Of a stretch of DNA of 25,012 nucleotides, positions 7,252-17,294 are shown piece after piece; position 1 is the stretch's first letter, and each line of letters begins with the position of its first letter. This stretch comes from Oehlia diaphana (taxonomy: Eukaryota > Glomeromycota > Glomeromycetes > Glomerales > Glomeraceae). The translations under genes and the position numbers were made by a program. The stretch covers positions 1,695 through 26,706 of the forward strand of contig QZLH01000942.1 in assembly GCA_003833135.1 (NCBI GenBank), read 5' to 3'. The notes beneath the pieces were generated by a model. It saw only the letters and a program-made list of their open reading frames with translations. It was not told the DNA's origin and made no database searches.

Positions 7252-9171
7252 ATGTATGATAATAAATTTTTACCAAAATTATCTCAAAATTTACTTGAAA
7301 TTTTAGAAGAAAATGAATTTTATGATATTACCATTGAAGTTGGTAATGATCCTTACGTGAAAATTTTCCGCGCCCACATGGTCATTTTAAATTATCGTTC
7401 TTCTTATTTGCGAAGAATTTTATCAACCAGAGTTAATGAAAAGGGGGATGATGAAACTTTGACACATATTAAATTACCAAATATTCTGCCCGAAATTTTT
7501 CAAATGATATTAAGGTGAGAGTTGGAATAATAAATTATGACGACTTTATCTTTCAAAAAAATATATACAGTCAGACCTCTATGTACCGATATCCTATATA
7601 CCGATAATTGCCTGTACCGATAAATTTTCTTATGACACCGTTTCACAATTAATAAAAAACCTCATTGTACCGATATTATATATAGTTTCACAATGTAACA
7701 TGTACCGATACTTTTCTTTGCCTCTTTATAATCAATACACAGTAAGATGTTACTTTAGGTTACACTGGTATAAATCACATTACATTTTAATATATTATCG
7801 TAGATATCTTAGAGTTTGCATAATGCTGGTAAGAATTTGATTTCGGCCCGCATTATGATTCACTGATGACGGTATATGTTAATTTGATATACCGATATAT
7901 TTTCCCCAAAAAACAGTATCGGACTATCGGTACATAGAGGTCCGACTGTATACATATATTTACATCATTACATGCTTACGGAAAAATTCAAATAATTTTA
8001 TTTTAGATACATCTATGGAGGAAGACTTTCTTTGGAAGAATATGATACTTCGGATATTATTAAAATTTTGATTGCTTCTAATGAACTTAATCTTCAAGAA
8101 TTAGTTACTCATCTACAATTATTTTTGATTGAAAACAAAAAGGATTGGATGGAACAAAATTTTAACTTGATATATAGAACATGTTTTGAGAATAATTCTT
8201 TCATGGAATTACAAAATTTTTGTACTGAATTGATATCTAAAGAACCAGAAAAAATTTTTAATTCAATCGATTTTATTTCTCTTCAAGAAAATTGTTTGAT
8301 TTCTCTTATTCAGCATGATAATTTTCAAATAAGTGATATTCAAGTTTGGGAACATGTACTTAAATGGGGTATTGCTCAAAATTCTGAACTTTCTTCAGAG
8401 CTCTCAACTTATTCAATAAATGATTTTGATACTTTAAAGAATACTTTACAACAAATTATCCCTTTAATTAAATTCCACAATATGACTCCAAATGAATTTG
8501 CAGATAAAGTATATCCATATAAGAAGATCATACCCAAAGAATTACTTGATAAATTAATTAAAGATTTTATAATTCAACCAAATAACAAACCGGAATCAAA
8601 GACGATAACAAAAGAAATTAATTCAAAAAGTATTGATTCAAGCATTATTACATTCCATCATATTGAGTTAATCTCGAAGTGGATTGATAAATTAGAAATT
8701 ACTGACAAAGTAAAAAATTTGTACGAATTCAAATTAATTCTTCGTGGATCTCGTGATGGATTTTCACCTAATAAATTTCATGAGATCTGTGATGGTCAAT
8801 CTCATACTATATCAATTATTAAAGTGAAAGATAGTAATGAAATTCTTGGAGGATATAATCCGCTCACATGGGATTCTTATGAAGACGACTACACCTATGG
8901 CTTTACTACAAATAGTTTTATATTTTCTTTTAAGAATAAAGAAAATATTGAAAATTATGTTTTAAGTCGCGTCAAGCATGGAAGTCCTCATGCTATATAT
9001 AATCACACTGATTTCGGTCCGTCATTTGGTCGTGGTGACTTATTTGTGCGGGGAAAACATTGCTATGATCATAGTTGTTGTTCTTCTTTTGATTATGACA
9101 AATCAATTAGAGAAACTAAAGATCATTTTTCCGTAGAAGAATATGAAATTTTTGAAATTTTGAAGGAATAA
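7252..9171 (+). CDS. BTB-BACK-TLDc domain protein, gene 2 (intact, 475 aa)
   Basis: Exon 1 is 7252-7514, the intron 7515-8006 (492 nt, GTGAGA...TTTTAG, phase 2) and exon 2 8007-9171. The intron is long because it contains a 381-bp transposon; without it and one TA copy it is about 109 nt, like genes 3 and 4. Domains are as in gene 1: BTB (about 1-95), BACK-like (about 97-230; VWEHVLKWGIAQNSELSSEL), TLDc (about 298-472; LILRGSRDGFSPNKFHEIC). Distinguishing residues are EENEFYD and STRVNEKGDDE in the BTB part and a longer acidic/aromatic TLDc loop after GGYNPLTW (EDDYTYGF). Its promoter has lost the intact CACGTG box, so expression may differ from its paralogues. Confidence 0.93.
7568..7948. 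mobile_element. pogo/Tigger-like MITE inside the gene 2 intron
   Basis: 381 bp from CAGTCAGACCTCTATGTACC to GGTACATAGAGGTCCGACTG. The TIRs match 23 of 24 bases and are flanked by TA (7566-7567, 7949-7950), as in Tc1/mariner-pogo elements. The CAGTCGGACCTC-type end resembles Tigger/pogo termini. The motif TACCGATA recurs at least six times inside, beyond the TIRs. It has no transposase ORF. It leaves donor and acceptor intact. Confidence 0.88.
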
Positions 9172-9600
9172 TTACTACTAGTATTCTGATAATTAAAGAT
9201 CCTAGTGTATTCCTTATGACATATATATATAATTATTAGTTATTACGAACTAGGTAAATTATTATTTAGATCAAATAAAAAAAAAGATTTTTTTCTAGGC
9301 TTCTTTTTGTTTAATAAAAATTCTACTTTTCAAGAATAAATCAATAGTCATTAATCGTAGGAAAAGTTGAATACTTTTTATATTATATTTATTAAGAAAT
9401 AAAGTTTTAAATTATTGACGAGATAATCATAATTCGTTCTTGATATATGAATAGATAATTGGTTTAGTAGATCGAATTCTTTCAAATGTAACGTCTCAAA
9501 TTTAAAGATATGATTCTTTTTAATAAATGAATAGATACTATCTTTTTTATCTTTTTTCCAGGACTCTTGTGAGCTTTCAAATAAGCAAGAACATTTTACT
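9172..9600 (+). other. 3' flank of gene 2, conserved blocks
   Basis: Block A at 9295-9365 (CTAGGCTTCTTTTTGTTTAA and AAGAATAAATCAATAG) and block B near 9544-9590 (TTTTTTCCAGGACTCTTGTG) repeat those behind genes 1 and 3. No ORF. Confidence 0.5.
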
Positions 9601-9603
9601 GCG

Positions 9604-9735
9604 CCAAGAAAAAAATCAATTTATGAAAAATATCTCATATTCAACTTGATAATTTTTAAATCAAATTTGAGAACATGCGCTTGAATGAGATATTGCTCAA
9701 AATCCGGAACTTTCTTAAGCAAAAATTCCAACGAT
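9604..9735 (+). pseudogene. Relic of a BACK-region exon 2
   Basis: Matches the BACK part of exon 2: CTTGATAATTTTTAAATCAA, GAGAACATGCGCTTGAATGA, GATATTGCTCAAAATCCGGA and ACTTTCTTAAG correspond to the stretch coding for HDNFQMSD..VWERILKWGIAQNPELSS. A less certain match precedes it (AAAAATATCTCATATTCAAC against GATTTCTCTTATTCAGC). Deletions and stops abolish coding. It ends next to the CCTGAC-family MITE at 9746. Confidence 0.65.
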
Positions 9736-9745
9736 TAAAATCTCG

Positions 9746-9968
9746 TTACAAAACAAACCTGACGCTCAAAATCCTGACAAATCATAATCCTGAAAATTAC
9801 TGAAATCCCGGATCTACTTAAATCCATTTTTAAAATACTAAATGATTACGTCATTATAATGTAATTGTCAGGAGGATAATAAGTTTCGTGATAATGAATA
9901 TCATAATAATGTGGATTAATATTTGGATCATGATTTGTCAGGACTGTGAGTTCGGGCTTGTGTTGTAA
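9746..9968. mobile_element. TTACAA / CCTGAC-family MITE, uninterrupted copy B
   Basis: The left end TTACAAAACAAACCTGACGC and the right end in reverse TTACAACACAAGCCCGAACT both continue into TCCTGACAAATCATRATCC, giving TIRs of about 44 bp. It is 223 bp. Clear full-length homologue of 5797-6411, which shows where the insertions in that copy lie. Like that copy it abuts a BTB-BACK relic. Confidence 0.8.
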
Positions 9969-10430
9969 TTCGGAGTAATATGGGTAAAATATTTAATAAC
10001 TCAAAATAAATTATTTCTAAATTTTACAAGTATAAATAGTATTATAGGTAATGAAAAAAATAAAAAATATTGAATTAATAGAGACTTACTTATAAATGGT
10101 TCAATATACAAATCATAAAAACTACAAAAAGTTGAACTTTATGAGGCCGATTTCGCTCGGATTACAAGTTTGTCAAGTAATCGTCTAAAAATCATAAATA
10201 CAAAAAAATGGATAGACAGATTTTGTTTATCCTATAATAAATTGATAAATGATAAATATTGAACTTATTTGGTTTACTGTTAGGTATTTACTAATTACCA
10301 TAAGTGATGGAAAATCAAAAATAAAAGATGGTATGTTACTTGTAACAACTTATATACATAGCGATCCCGGATCTAAAATATCTTAAAAGTAGTAATTTTA
10401 TAACTATTACAATAACCTTCTTCCGTAAAA
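9969..10430. other. Intergenic; start of gene 3 upstream homology
   Basis: AT-rich, no ORF of note. At 10372-10392 CGATCCCGGATCTAAAATAT matches 13003-13023 before gene 4, and AATAATGTGTGCAGTAAAGA near 10430-10450 matches the same promoter, so the duplicated unit of genes 3 and 4 extends about 460 bp upstream of the gene 3 ATG. Confidence 0.55.
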
Positions 10431-10560
10431 AATAATGTGTGCAGTAAAGACAAGAGAAACAAACTGTTGCCGTTGTAACATAATTAAAATTCTATCCACG
10501 TGACCGGCGACATTTAAGGGGATGTGAAAAATAATATTGGGAGGCAAAAAAACAGTGAAT

Positions 10561-10607
10561 TAGGGATTGGAATTGATAATCGAATCAAAATCGAATCTCA
10601 TTTGTTG
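10561..10607. mobile_element. Solo end of the hAT-like MITE family
   Basis: TAGGGATTGGAATTGATAAT followed by CGAATCAAAATCGAATC is the terminus of the element at 1097-1320. I find no opposite end, so it is truncated. It lies between the distal promoter block (10444) and the CATGTG box (10698) of gene 3, which are only about 50 bp apart in gene 4. Confidence 0.6.
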
Positions 10608-10697
10608 AAGAGAACATTAAAATTAAACAAAAAAATTAATTCAACATTACATCCAAAATAAATGCATTATTTAAAATATTTTCAAAAAGAAAAATTA

Positions 10698-10830
10698 ATC
10701 ATGTGATTAGACCTTCGGATGTTTTTCGGCCCGAAATTACCAAATAAATCATATTTATTTATTTCAACAAATATGTATTTTTTTTATATTTTATTCTTTG
10801 TTTCTCTGAAAAATACGAAATTCGAAAATA
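10698..10830 (+). promoter_or_regulatory. Promoter/5'UTR of BTB gene 3
   Basis: ATCATGTGATTAGACC (10698) replaces the ATCACGTGATTAGA of genes 1 and 4. CGGATGTTTTTCGG and CCGAAATTACCAAATAAATC follow, as in gene 4, then a T-rich tract and the shared 5'UTR AAAATACGAAATTCGAAAAT before the ATG. Confidence 0.58.
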
Positions 10831-12356
10831 ATGTATGATAATAAATTTTTACCAAAATTATCTCAAAATTTACTTGAAATTTTAGAAGATAATGAATTTT
10901 ATTATATTACTATTGAAGTTGGTAATGACCCTTACGTGAAAATTTTCCATGCTCACATGATTATTTTAAATTATCGTTCTTCTTATTTGCGAAGAATTTT
11001 ATCAACCAGTGTTAATGAAAAGGGGGATGATGGAACTTTGTCACATATTAAATTACCAAATATTTTACCTGAAATTTTTCAAATGATATTAAGGTGAGAT
11101 TTAAATTAATAAATTATGACGACTTTTTCTTTCAAAAAAAAATATGTATATATATTTTACATGCTTACGGAAAAATTCAAATATTTTCATTTTAGATACA
11201 TCTATGGAGGAAGACTTTCTTTGGAAGAATATGATACCTCGGATATTATTAAAATATTGATTGCTTCCAGTGAACTTAATCTTCAAGTATTAATTACTCA
11301 TCTACAACTATTTTTAATTGAAAACAAAAAGGATTGGATGGAACAAAATTTTAACTTGATATATAAAACAAGTTTTGAAAATAATTCTTTCATGGAATTA
11401 CGAAATTTTTGTACCGAATTGATGTCTAAAGAACCAGAAAAAATTTTTAATTCAATCGATTTTATTTCTCTTTCAGAAAATTGTTTGATTTCTCTTATTC
11501 AGCATGATAATTTTCAAATGAGTGATATTCAAGTTTGGGAACATGTACTTAAATGGGGTATTGCTCAAAATCCTCAAATATCCTCAGATCCTTCAAATTG
11601 CTCAAAGATGATTTTGATACTTTAAAGAATACTTTACAACAATTTGTTCCTTTAATTAATTTTTATGATTTAACTCCAAATGAATTTGTTAATAAAGTAT
11701 ACTATCCATATAAAAAAATCATACCCAAAGAGTTACGTGATAAATTAATTAAAGATTTCATAATTCAACCAAGTAACAAACAGGAATCAAAGACGATAAC
11801 AAAAGAAATTAACCCAAAATGTGTTGATTCAAGAATTATTACATTCCAACATGTTGAATTAATCTCGAAGTGGGTTGATAAATTAGAAATTACCGACAAA
11901 GTAAAAAATTTGTACGAATTTAAATTAATTCTTCGTGGATCTCGTGATGGATTTTCGCCTAGTAAATTTCATGAGATCTGTGATGATCAATCTCATACTA
12001 TAACAATTATTAAAGTGAAAGATAGTGATGAAATTCTTGGAGGATATAATCCGATTGTATGGAAAACTGATGCATTTGGCTACTATAGCTTTACTAAAGA
12101 TAGTTTTATATTCTCTTTTAAAAATAAGAAAAATATTGGAAATCATGTTTTAAGTCGCGTAAAAGGTGATAAAATTTATGCTATATATAATCGCTTTGAT
12201 TGGGGCCCATCATTTGCCGCTGACCTCGCTTTGCTTGGAGAAAATGGCTATGATCTTAGTCATTGTTATTCTATTTCTTATGACAAATCAATTAGAGAAA
12301 CTAAAAATTATTTTTCCGTAGAAGAATATGAAATATTTCAAATTTTGAAAGAATAA
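10831..12356 (+). pseudogene. BTB-BACK-TLDc gene 3, one-base frameshift
   Basis: Exon 1 is 10831-11093, the intron 11094-11195 (102 nt, phase 2) and exon 2 11196-12356. At 11604-11606 it has AAA where gene 4 has AAAA (CTCAAAGATGAT against CTCAAAAGATGAT), so the frame shifts after DPSNCS and stops at 11625. The product would be about 230 residues, BTB plus most of BACK, ending in KMILIL and lacking TLDc. From 11607 to 12356 the other frame is fully open and keeps a complete TLDc (LILRGSRDGFSPSKFHEIC, FSVEEYEIFQI). An extra in-frame TAC gives VYYPYKK. It is a young pseudogene, a genuine truncated protein, or a sequencing error in a short A-run. Unusual residues are FYYITIEV and FHAHM in the BTB core. 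Confidence 0.85.
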
Positions 12357-12850
12357 TTACTATTAGTATTTTAATAATTAAGGATCCTAGTGTATTCCTC
12401 ATGATATACTAGTATATATATGTATAGTTATTAGTTATTACGAACTAGTAAGTAAATTATTTAGATCAAATAAAAAAAAAGATTTTTTACTAGGCTTCTT
12501 TTGTTTAATGAAATTCTACTTTTCAAGATAATTCAAAGGTTATGAATCGTAGAAAAGTTGAATACTTTTTATTGAATTTATTAAGAAATGAAGTTTAAAT
12601 TATTGACGAGATAATCATACTGTACATTCGTTCTTACACTGTTCTTATAATAATGTTGATATATGCACTGATAATTAGTTTAACTGAATCGACTCAAATT
12701 TAAAGATATTCCTCATTGTTAAAAATTATGTTATAAACGATGATAATTTTCTGGCTCTCTTTAACAAATAAATGGATTTACCTATGTTTTATATCTTTTT
12801 TCCAGGACTCTTATGAGTGTTTACTAAGTAAGAACGTTTTCTGTGCATTT
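12357..12850 (+). other. 3' flank of gene 3, conserved blocks
   Basis: Block A 12490-12560 (CTAGGCTTCTTTTGTTTAAT) and block B about 12745-12830 (CTTTTTTCCAGGACTCTTAT) as behind genes 1 and 2. 12850-13000 is AT-rich with nothing recognised. Confidence 0.5.
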
Positions 12851-13002
12851 TTATTCTAAGATAAATATGAAATATATTACTAATAATTAAGAAAAAGAAC
12901 AAATAGTGGGTGTCGGAAAATCTTTAGAGTTAAAAGCAATCTTGTTGATAAATAAAAATATAAATATTTAAAATATACGGCCTAGAAATGTTATATTCAT
13001 AA

Positions 13003-13238
13003 CGATCCCGGATCTAAAATATCCAAATAAACGGAAAAAATAATGTGTACAGTAAAGGTAAAAGAAAATAAATTATTGCTCGTAAATTGATCACGTGATT
13101 AGACCCTTTACTCGGATGTTTTTCGGTCCGAAATTACCAAATAAATCAATGATCGAATATTTATTTGGTTCAACAAATACAGTAATTCTGTATTTTTTTT
13201 TTTATTTTTTATTCTGAAAAATACGAAATTCGATAATA
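13003..13238 (+). promoter_or_regulatory. Promoter/5'UTR of BTB gene 4 with CACGTG box
   Basis: Distal block CGATCCCGGATCTAAAATAT (13003) and AATAATGTGTACAGTAAAGG are shared with gene 3. ATCACGTGAT (13090-13099) is shared with gene 1, and CTCGGATGTTTTTCGGTCCG with gene 3. The proximal T-rich stretch and 5'UTR precede the ATG at 13239. Confidence 0.6.
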
Positions 13239-14768
13239 ATGTATGATAATAAATTTTTACCAAAATTATCTCAAAATTTACTTGAAGTTTTAGAAGATAA
13301 TGAATTTTATGATATTACCATTGAAGTTGGTAATGACCCTTACGTAAAAATTTTCCGTGCTCACATGGTTATTTTAAATTATCGTTCTTCTTATTTGCGA
13401 AGAATTTTATCAACCAGTGTTAATGAAAAGGGGGATGATGGAACTTTGACACATATTAAATTACCAAATATTTTACCTGAAATTTTTCAAATGATATTAA
13501 GGTGAGAATTGGAATTAATAAATTATGACGACTTTTTCTTTCAAAAAAAAAAATATGTACAGTATATATATTTTTACATGCTTACAGAAAAATTCATATA
13601 TTTTTATTTTAGATACATTTATGGAGGAAGACTTTCTTTGGAAGAATATGATACCTCGGATATTATTAAAATATTGATTGCTTCCAGTGAACTTAATCTT
13701 CAAGAATTAATTACTCATCTACAATTATTTTTAATTGAAAACAAAAAGGATTGGATGGAACAAAATTTTAACTTGTTATATAAAACAAGTTTTGAAAATA
13801 ATTCTTTCATGGAATTACGAAATTTTTGTACTGAATTGATATCTAAAAAACCAGAAAAAATTTTTAATTCAATCGATTTTATTTCTCTTTCAGAAAATTG
13901 TTTGATTTCTCTTATTCAGCATGATAATTTTCAAATGAGTGATATTCAAGTTTGGGAACATGTACTTAAATGGGGTATTGCTCAAAATCCTCAAATTTCC
14001 TCAGATCCTTCAAATTACTCAAAAGATGATTTTAATATTTTAAAGAATACTTTGCAACAAATTATTCCTTTAATTAATTTTTATGATTTAACTCCAAATG
14101 AATTTGTTGATAAAGTATATCCATATAAAAAAATCATACCCAAAGAGTTACGTGATAAATTAATTAAAGATTTTATAATTCAACCAAATAACAAACAGGA
14201 ATCAAAGACGATAACAAAAGAAATTAGCCCAAAAAGTATTGATTCAAGAATTATTACATTCCAACATGTTGAATTAATCTCGAAATGGATTGATAAATTA
14301 GAAATTACCGACAAAATCAAAAATTTGTACGAATTTAAATTAATTCTTCGTGGATCTCGTGATGGATTTTCATCTCGTGAATTTCACGAGATCTGTGATG
14401 GTCAATCTCATACTATATCAATTATTAAAGTGAAAGATAGTAATGAAATTCTTGGAGGTTACAATCCACTCGCATGGAGTTCTAAAGGTGGCTTTGTCAC
14501 TACTACTGATAGTTTTGTATTCTCTTTTAAGAATAAGAAATATATTAAAAATTATGTTTTAAGTCGCGTATGTAATAAAGCTAATGCCGTGTATGATCAC
14601 ATCGCTTACGGTCCATCGTTTGGCTATGACCTTATTTTGCATGGAAAAGAGTGTTATAATAAGAGTTATTGTTCTTCTATTTGGGGAGATTATTCCAATT
14701 TAATTAGAAAAACTAATAATTATTTTTCCGTAGAAGAATATGAAATATTTCAAATTATAAAAGAATGA
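13239..14768 (+). CDS. BTB-BACK-TLDc domain protein, gene 4 (intact, 472 aa)
   Basis: Exon 1 is 13239-13501, the intron 13502-13612 (111 nt, GTGAGA...TTTTAG, phase 2) and exon 2 13613-14768. The intron is open in the exon 2 frame, so an unspliced reading looks like a longer ORF; the conserved donor, acceptor and Arg-Tyr-Ile-Tyr junction argue for splicing. BTB about 1-95, BACK-like 97-230 (VWEHVLKWGIAQNPQISSDP), TLDc about 297-470 (RGSRDGFSSREFHEICDG). It is closest to gene 3 along its length. Its TLDc loops differ most: WSSKGGFVTTTDSF, YDHIAYGPSFGYDLILHG, ECYNKSYCSSIWG, and the end is FQIIKE rather than FQILKE. Confidence 0.93.
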
Positions 14769-14809
14769 TTAATATTTTAATAATTAAAGATCCAAGTTGA
14801 TATATAATT

Positions 14810-15114
14810 TAGAGGCGTTACGTAAGCTAGTATAATTCCCCGGGGTTTTTTCATTGTATTAGTTTAAATTTTAGAATAATCTATATTTTTTTTCCTCAAT
14901 TTTTCTTTGTCTGTTTCCTGTTTCTTATTAGTTCGGGTGGGACCTCCCATAGGGATGTGCTGCCATTTTTATTTTGGACACTAAAGTGGCATAGTCTAGT
15001 TTAGGCGGTTTGGTTTACAGTTTTACTTGATTTACAACACTTTTTATAAGTCTCTCTGTAAATTTTACTGTAATTTCGTTTACTTTTTTATTAAAAATAA
15101 AAAATCAAAGTAAA
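14810..15114 (+). mobile_element. Retroposed-looking insertion with 10-bp target duplication
   Basis: 305 bp inserted in the gene 4 3' flank and flanked by ATATATAATT (14800-14809, 15115-15124); the family flank continues on both sides. The 3' end is A-rich (TTTATTAAAAATAAAAAATC), and the middle carries GGGTGGGACCTCCCATAGGG ATGTGCTGCC, resembling the tail at 23745-23800. An A-rich end plus a target duplication suggests a SINE or 5'-truncated LINE. The flanking repeat is AT-rich, so part of the match may be chance. Confidence 0.55.
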
Positions 15115-15188
15115 ATATATAATTATGTATTAATTATTACGAATTGAATAAATTATTTTAATAATATCATTTATATCCGATAAAAAAA

Positions 15189-15258
15189 ATTTTTTCTAGG
15201 TTTCTTTTGTTTAATGAAATCCTATTTTCCACGAATAGATCAATTGTTAATAATCCTA
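15189..15258 (+). other. 3' block A of gene 4
   Basis: TTTTTTCTAGGTTTCTTTTG TTTAATGAAATCC matches block A behind genes 1-3. It lies 430 bp after the stop because of the 305-bp insertion. Block B is not found behind gene 4, so the duplicated unit seems to end here. Confidence 0.55.
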
Positions 15259-15830
15259 TAATGTACTTCTTTTATGGTATCTAGATAATTAAGTAAATCT
15301 TATTATATTTGGTCTTAACATCAGTTTCAAAACCGTTTCCTATGTCATAAATTCTGAAAGATGAGATAAATTCAGTAATCATTGCTTAAATAAGAATGAT
15401 AAAATAGTATTTGAATCGCACTTCCTTTAAATAGAGATACAGTAGCACAAAAAAAAAGTTAATTCTGAAAAACTTCGTTTGATATGGTAAAAATTAGAAA
15501 TTAAGTTTTACCAAAATTAAATCGTTAATTAATAACTCGAGTAACATACTAACGATATGCATTTAGTTTGTCGCAGCTGAACGGTTTTAAAAAAAAATTT
15601 ATTCAATATATCTTAATAAGTAATTTAAAAATTTTCAGCATGTGCGGTAGAAAGAGAAAGTTATTATTTTTTTTAAAAAAAGCTTGACCATTGTATCTAG
15701 AGAAATAATAGTGTCAATTCACACTACTTTTTGAATAATATTCTATTAAAAATTTTATAGTCAATTTCACAATTTATTAATAAATATGAATTCAGAAAAG
15801 AAAATACATCATATTCCTTAATCACCTGCT
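15259..15830. other. Intergenic, nothing recognised
   Basis: AT-rich DNA after the end of the BTB array. No ORF beyond chance length, no TIR pair and no similarity to the upstream repeats that I can see. Confidence 0.45.
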
Positions 15831-15835
15831 CAAAC

Positions 15836-15915
15836 CTGTCCAAAAAACACATCCGTATTATTATAGAGAAGCTCATTTCCAGTAAGTGAATCATAGTTAA
15901 TTTGTTCAATACAAC
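15836..15915 (-). other. Exon-like 80-nt stretch
   Basis: The minus strand shows AAAAACAG, then an open 80 nt reading CIEQINYDSLTGNELLYNN then TDVFFGQ, then GTTTGA. The translation looks coding (YDSLTGNELLY), but I see no neighbouring exon and do not recognise the family. It may be a fragment of a dead gene. Confidence 0.25.
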
Positions 15916-16001
15916 CTGTTTTTCACAATTATAATTTATGCTAAAGGTTCTTTTCTTTTAAGCTGGCACGAAATCCTTAGACCGTGTTTATATGTTTGTA
16001 G

Positions 16002-16193
16002 CCCTGTAAAAAATCTGATCCGTGTTTTATCTTTCCATGTTTTCTCCATGAATGTATCATTTTCATGGAATTAATAGCCATGGAAATTTTCATCTCGATA
16101 ACACGGATATCTGTAAATGTATCATTTTCACGGAATTTTTACGGAAGACACGGAGGAATAATGGAAATATTCGGATAAAAATTTTTTATAGGG
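16002..16193 (-). mobile_element. CCCTRTAAAAAAT-family MITE, second copy
   Basis: 192 bp from CCCTGTAAAAAATCTGATCC to GGATAAAAATTTTTTATAGGG. The ends correspond to the element at 5995-6384 in the opposite orientation. TAG flanks both sides (15999-16001, 16194-16196), a possible 3-bp duplication. The inside has CATGGA/CACGGA repeats and ATGTATCATTTTCA twice (about 16052 and 16117). Confidence 0.75.
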
Positions 16194-16291
16194 TAGATAA
16201 TTTTAATTTTTTGATACAAGGAGAGTACTACATACGCCGTAAAACCAACTGAACTACCTTTTATATACTGGTCAAATCATTTTTGACTAGT

Positions 16292-16685
16292 ATGGATTTT
16301 CTTCTTAAAAAAATTAAAGGTAATCGTGAATTAGGCAATATCCCGATCATTGTGAGTTTTGATATCTCACCAGATGATTCAATCCATAAAGAAGAATACG
16401 ACATTAATGTGTTTGAACGAAATTGTATAGGAAAAAAAAGGTGTTGACAACTTCGTTACACTTAAAATGGCTAAAGCTATTTATAGAGAAAGTCCTGCTG
16501 GTACATTAGTTTTAATTGCAGGAAATGGCAACTATTTTGAAACATTATTAGAAGATATCAACTTCAAATGGAAAATTGAAGTCTGGTTTTGGGAGGGTAT
16601 ATTAAATTTGTTTAAGCATGAACTGACTAAGCTTTGTACAAGACACTTGTTTCCTGTGAGTGTTATCAGATCAATTGAAGATTAA
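16292..16685 (+). pseudogene. NYN-domain (PIN-like RNase) gene remnant, frameshifted
   Basis: ATG at 16292 opens a frame (MDFLLKKIKGNRELG, FERNCIGKK) that stops at 16444-16446. One base earlier or later in the A8 run at 16432-16439 the frame continues as GVDNFVTLKMAKAIYRESP, GTLVLIAGNGNYFETLLED, KIEVWFWEG to the stop at 16683. GVD-x-x-x-x-x-x-MA and LVLI-G-G-Y/F...W-WFW are signatures of NYN/LabA-like nucleases. In that family the second motif is normally GDGDF; here it reads GNGNY, losing two acidic metal ligands. The N-terminal motif with the first catalytic Asp is also absent. It is therefore probably inactive. A poly-A signal-like AATAAAA follows near 16860. Confidence 0.68.
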
Positions 16686-16898
16686 TGTACCTCCATTCCC
16701 TATCATATAGGCATCTGGTTATACCACAAGCGAAGCTGAGATACACTATACGCAACTCAAAACATCATGTTAATAAGTTTTTTGTATATCAATGACATAC
16801 ACAGGTTTTTCTAAGATTTATTTTTTTGTGTGTTACTTTTGGTAACCTACTATCATATTAATAAAACATTTCAAATAATAATATGGCGCGCCGATGTG

Positions 16899-17088
16899 GA
16901 CAGATTGGTATTTTTTTAATACCAACTCCCGCTATTTAAATAATACCAGCTCATGTATTTTTTATATTACTGCAAGTGGCAGATTTTTGCCTAAAATAGC
17001 AATTTCTTTTTGCATTATTAGACAGATTCATATTTATTTATTACCAACTTTCTCTAATTAAATATTACCAACTCTTGTAATTTTAAAA
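16899..17088. repeat. Diverged direct repeat, two units 122 bp apart
   Basis: Unit 1 (16899-16966) and unit 2 (17021-17088) both run GACAGATT..TATTT, TACCAACT, CTA.TTAAATA.TACCA.CT, TGTA.TTTT. The first unit contains the small palindrome GGTATTTTTTTAATACC. A GGCGCGCC stands just upstream at 16885. Possibly the decayed subterminal part of a transposon; no TIR found. Confidence 0.5.
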
Positions 17089-17294
17089 TTGGCCAAATCG
17101 TAAAATCTAATAACCGTTTTGACATATAATATCTCTTTCAACTAGAGTTTCAATTAAATAATAAAGATTTTTAAAATGTCTTTACATATGTCCATTAAAT
17201 CAATTTGCCTATTTTATTAGATAGTATGTAATTGGTAAAAACAAGTAAAACGTAATGTAAATTCTAATATAATCTTTTTTTGATCAAAACATAT

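Noticed and set aside
13509..13612. Longer gene 4 product read through the intron in the exon 2 frame
   Set aside because: The conserved GTGAGA donor and TTTTAG acceptor match those of genes 1-3, and splicing restores an unbroken BTB-BACK junction; the intron reading is low-complexity Tyr/Phe/Lys.
16052..16252. 66-codon + strand ORF
   Set aside because: It lies almost wholly inside the MITE at 16002-16193 and has no domain.
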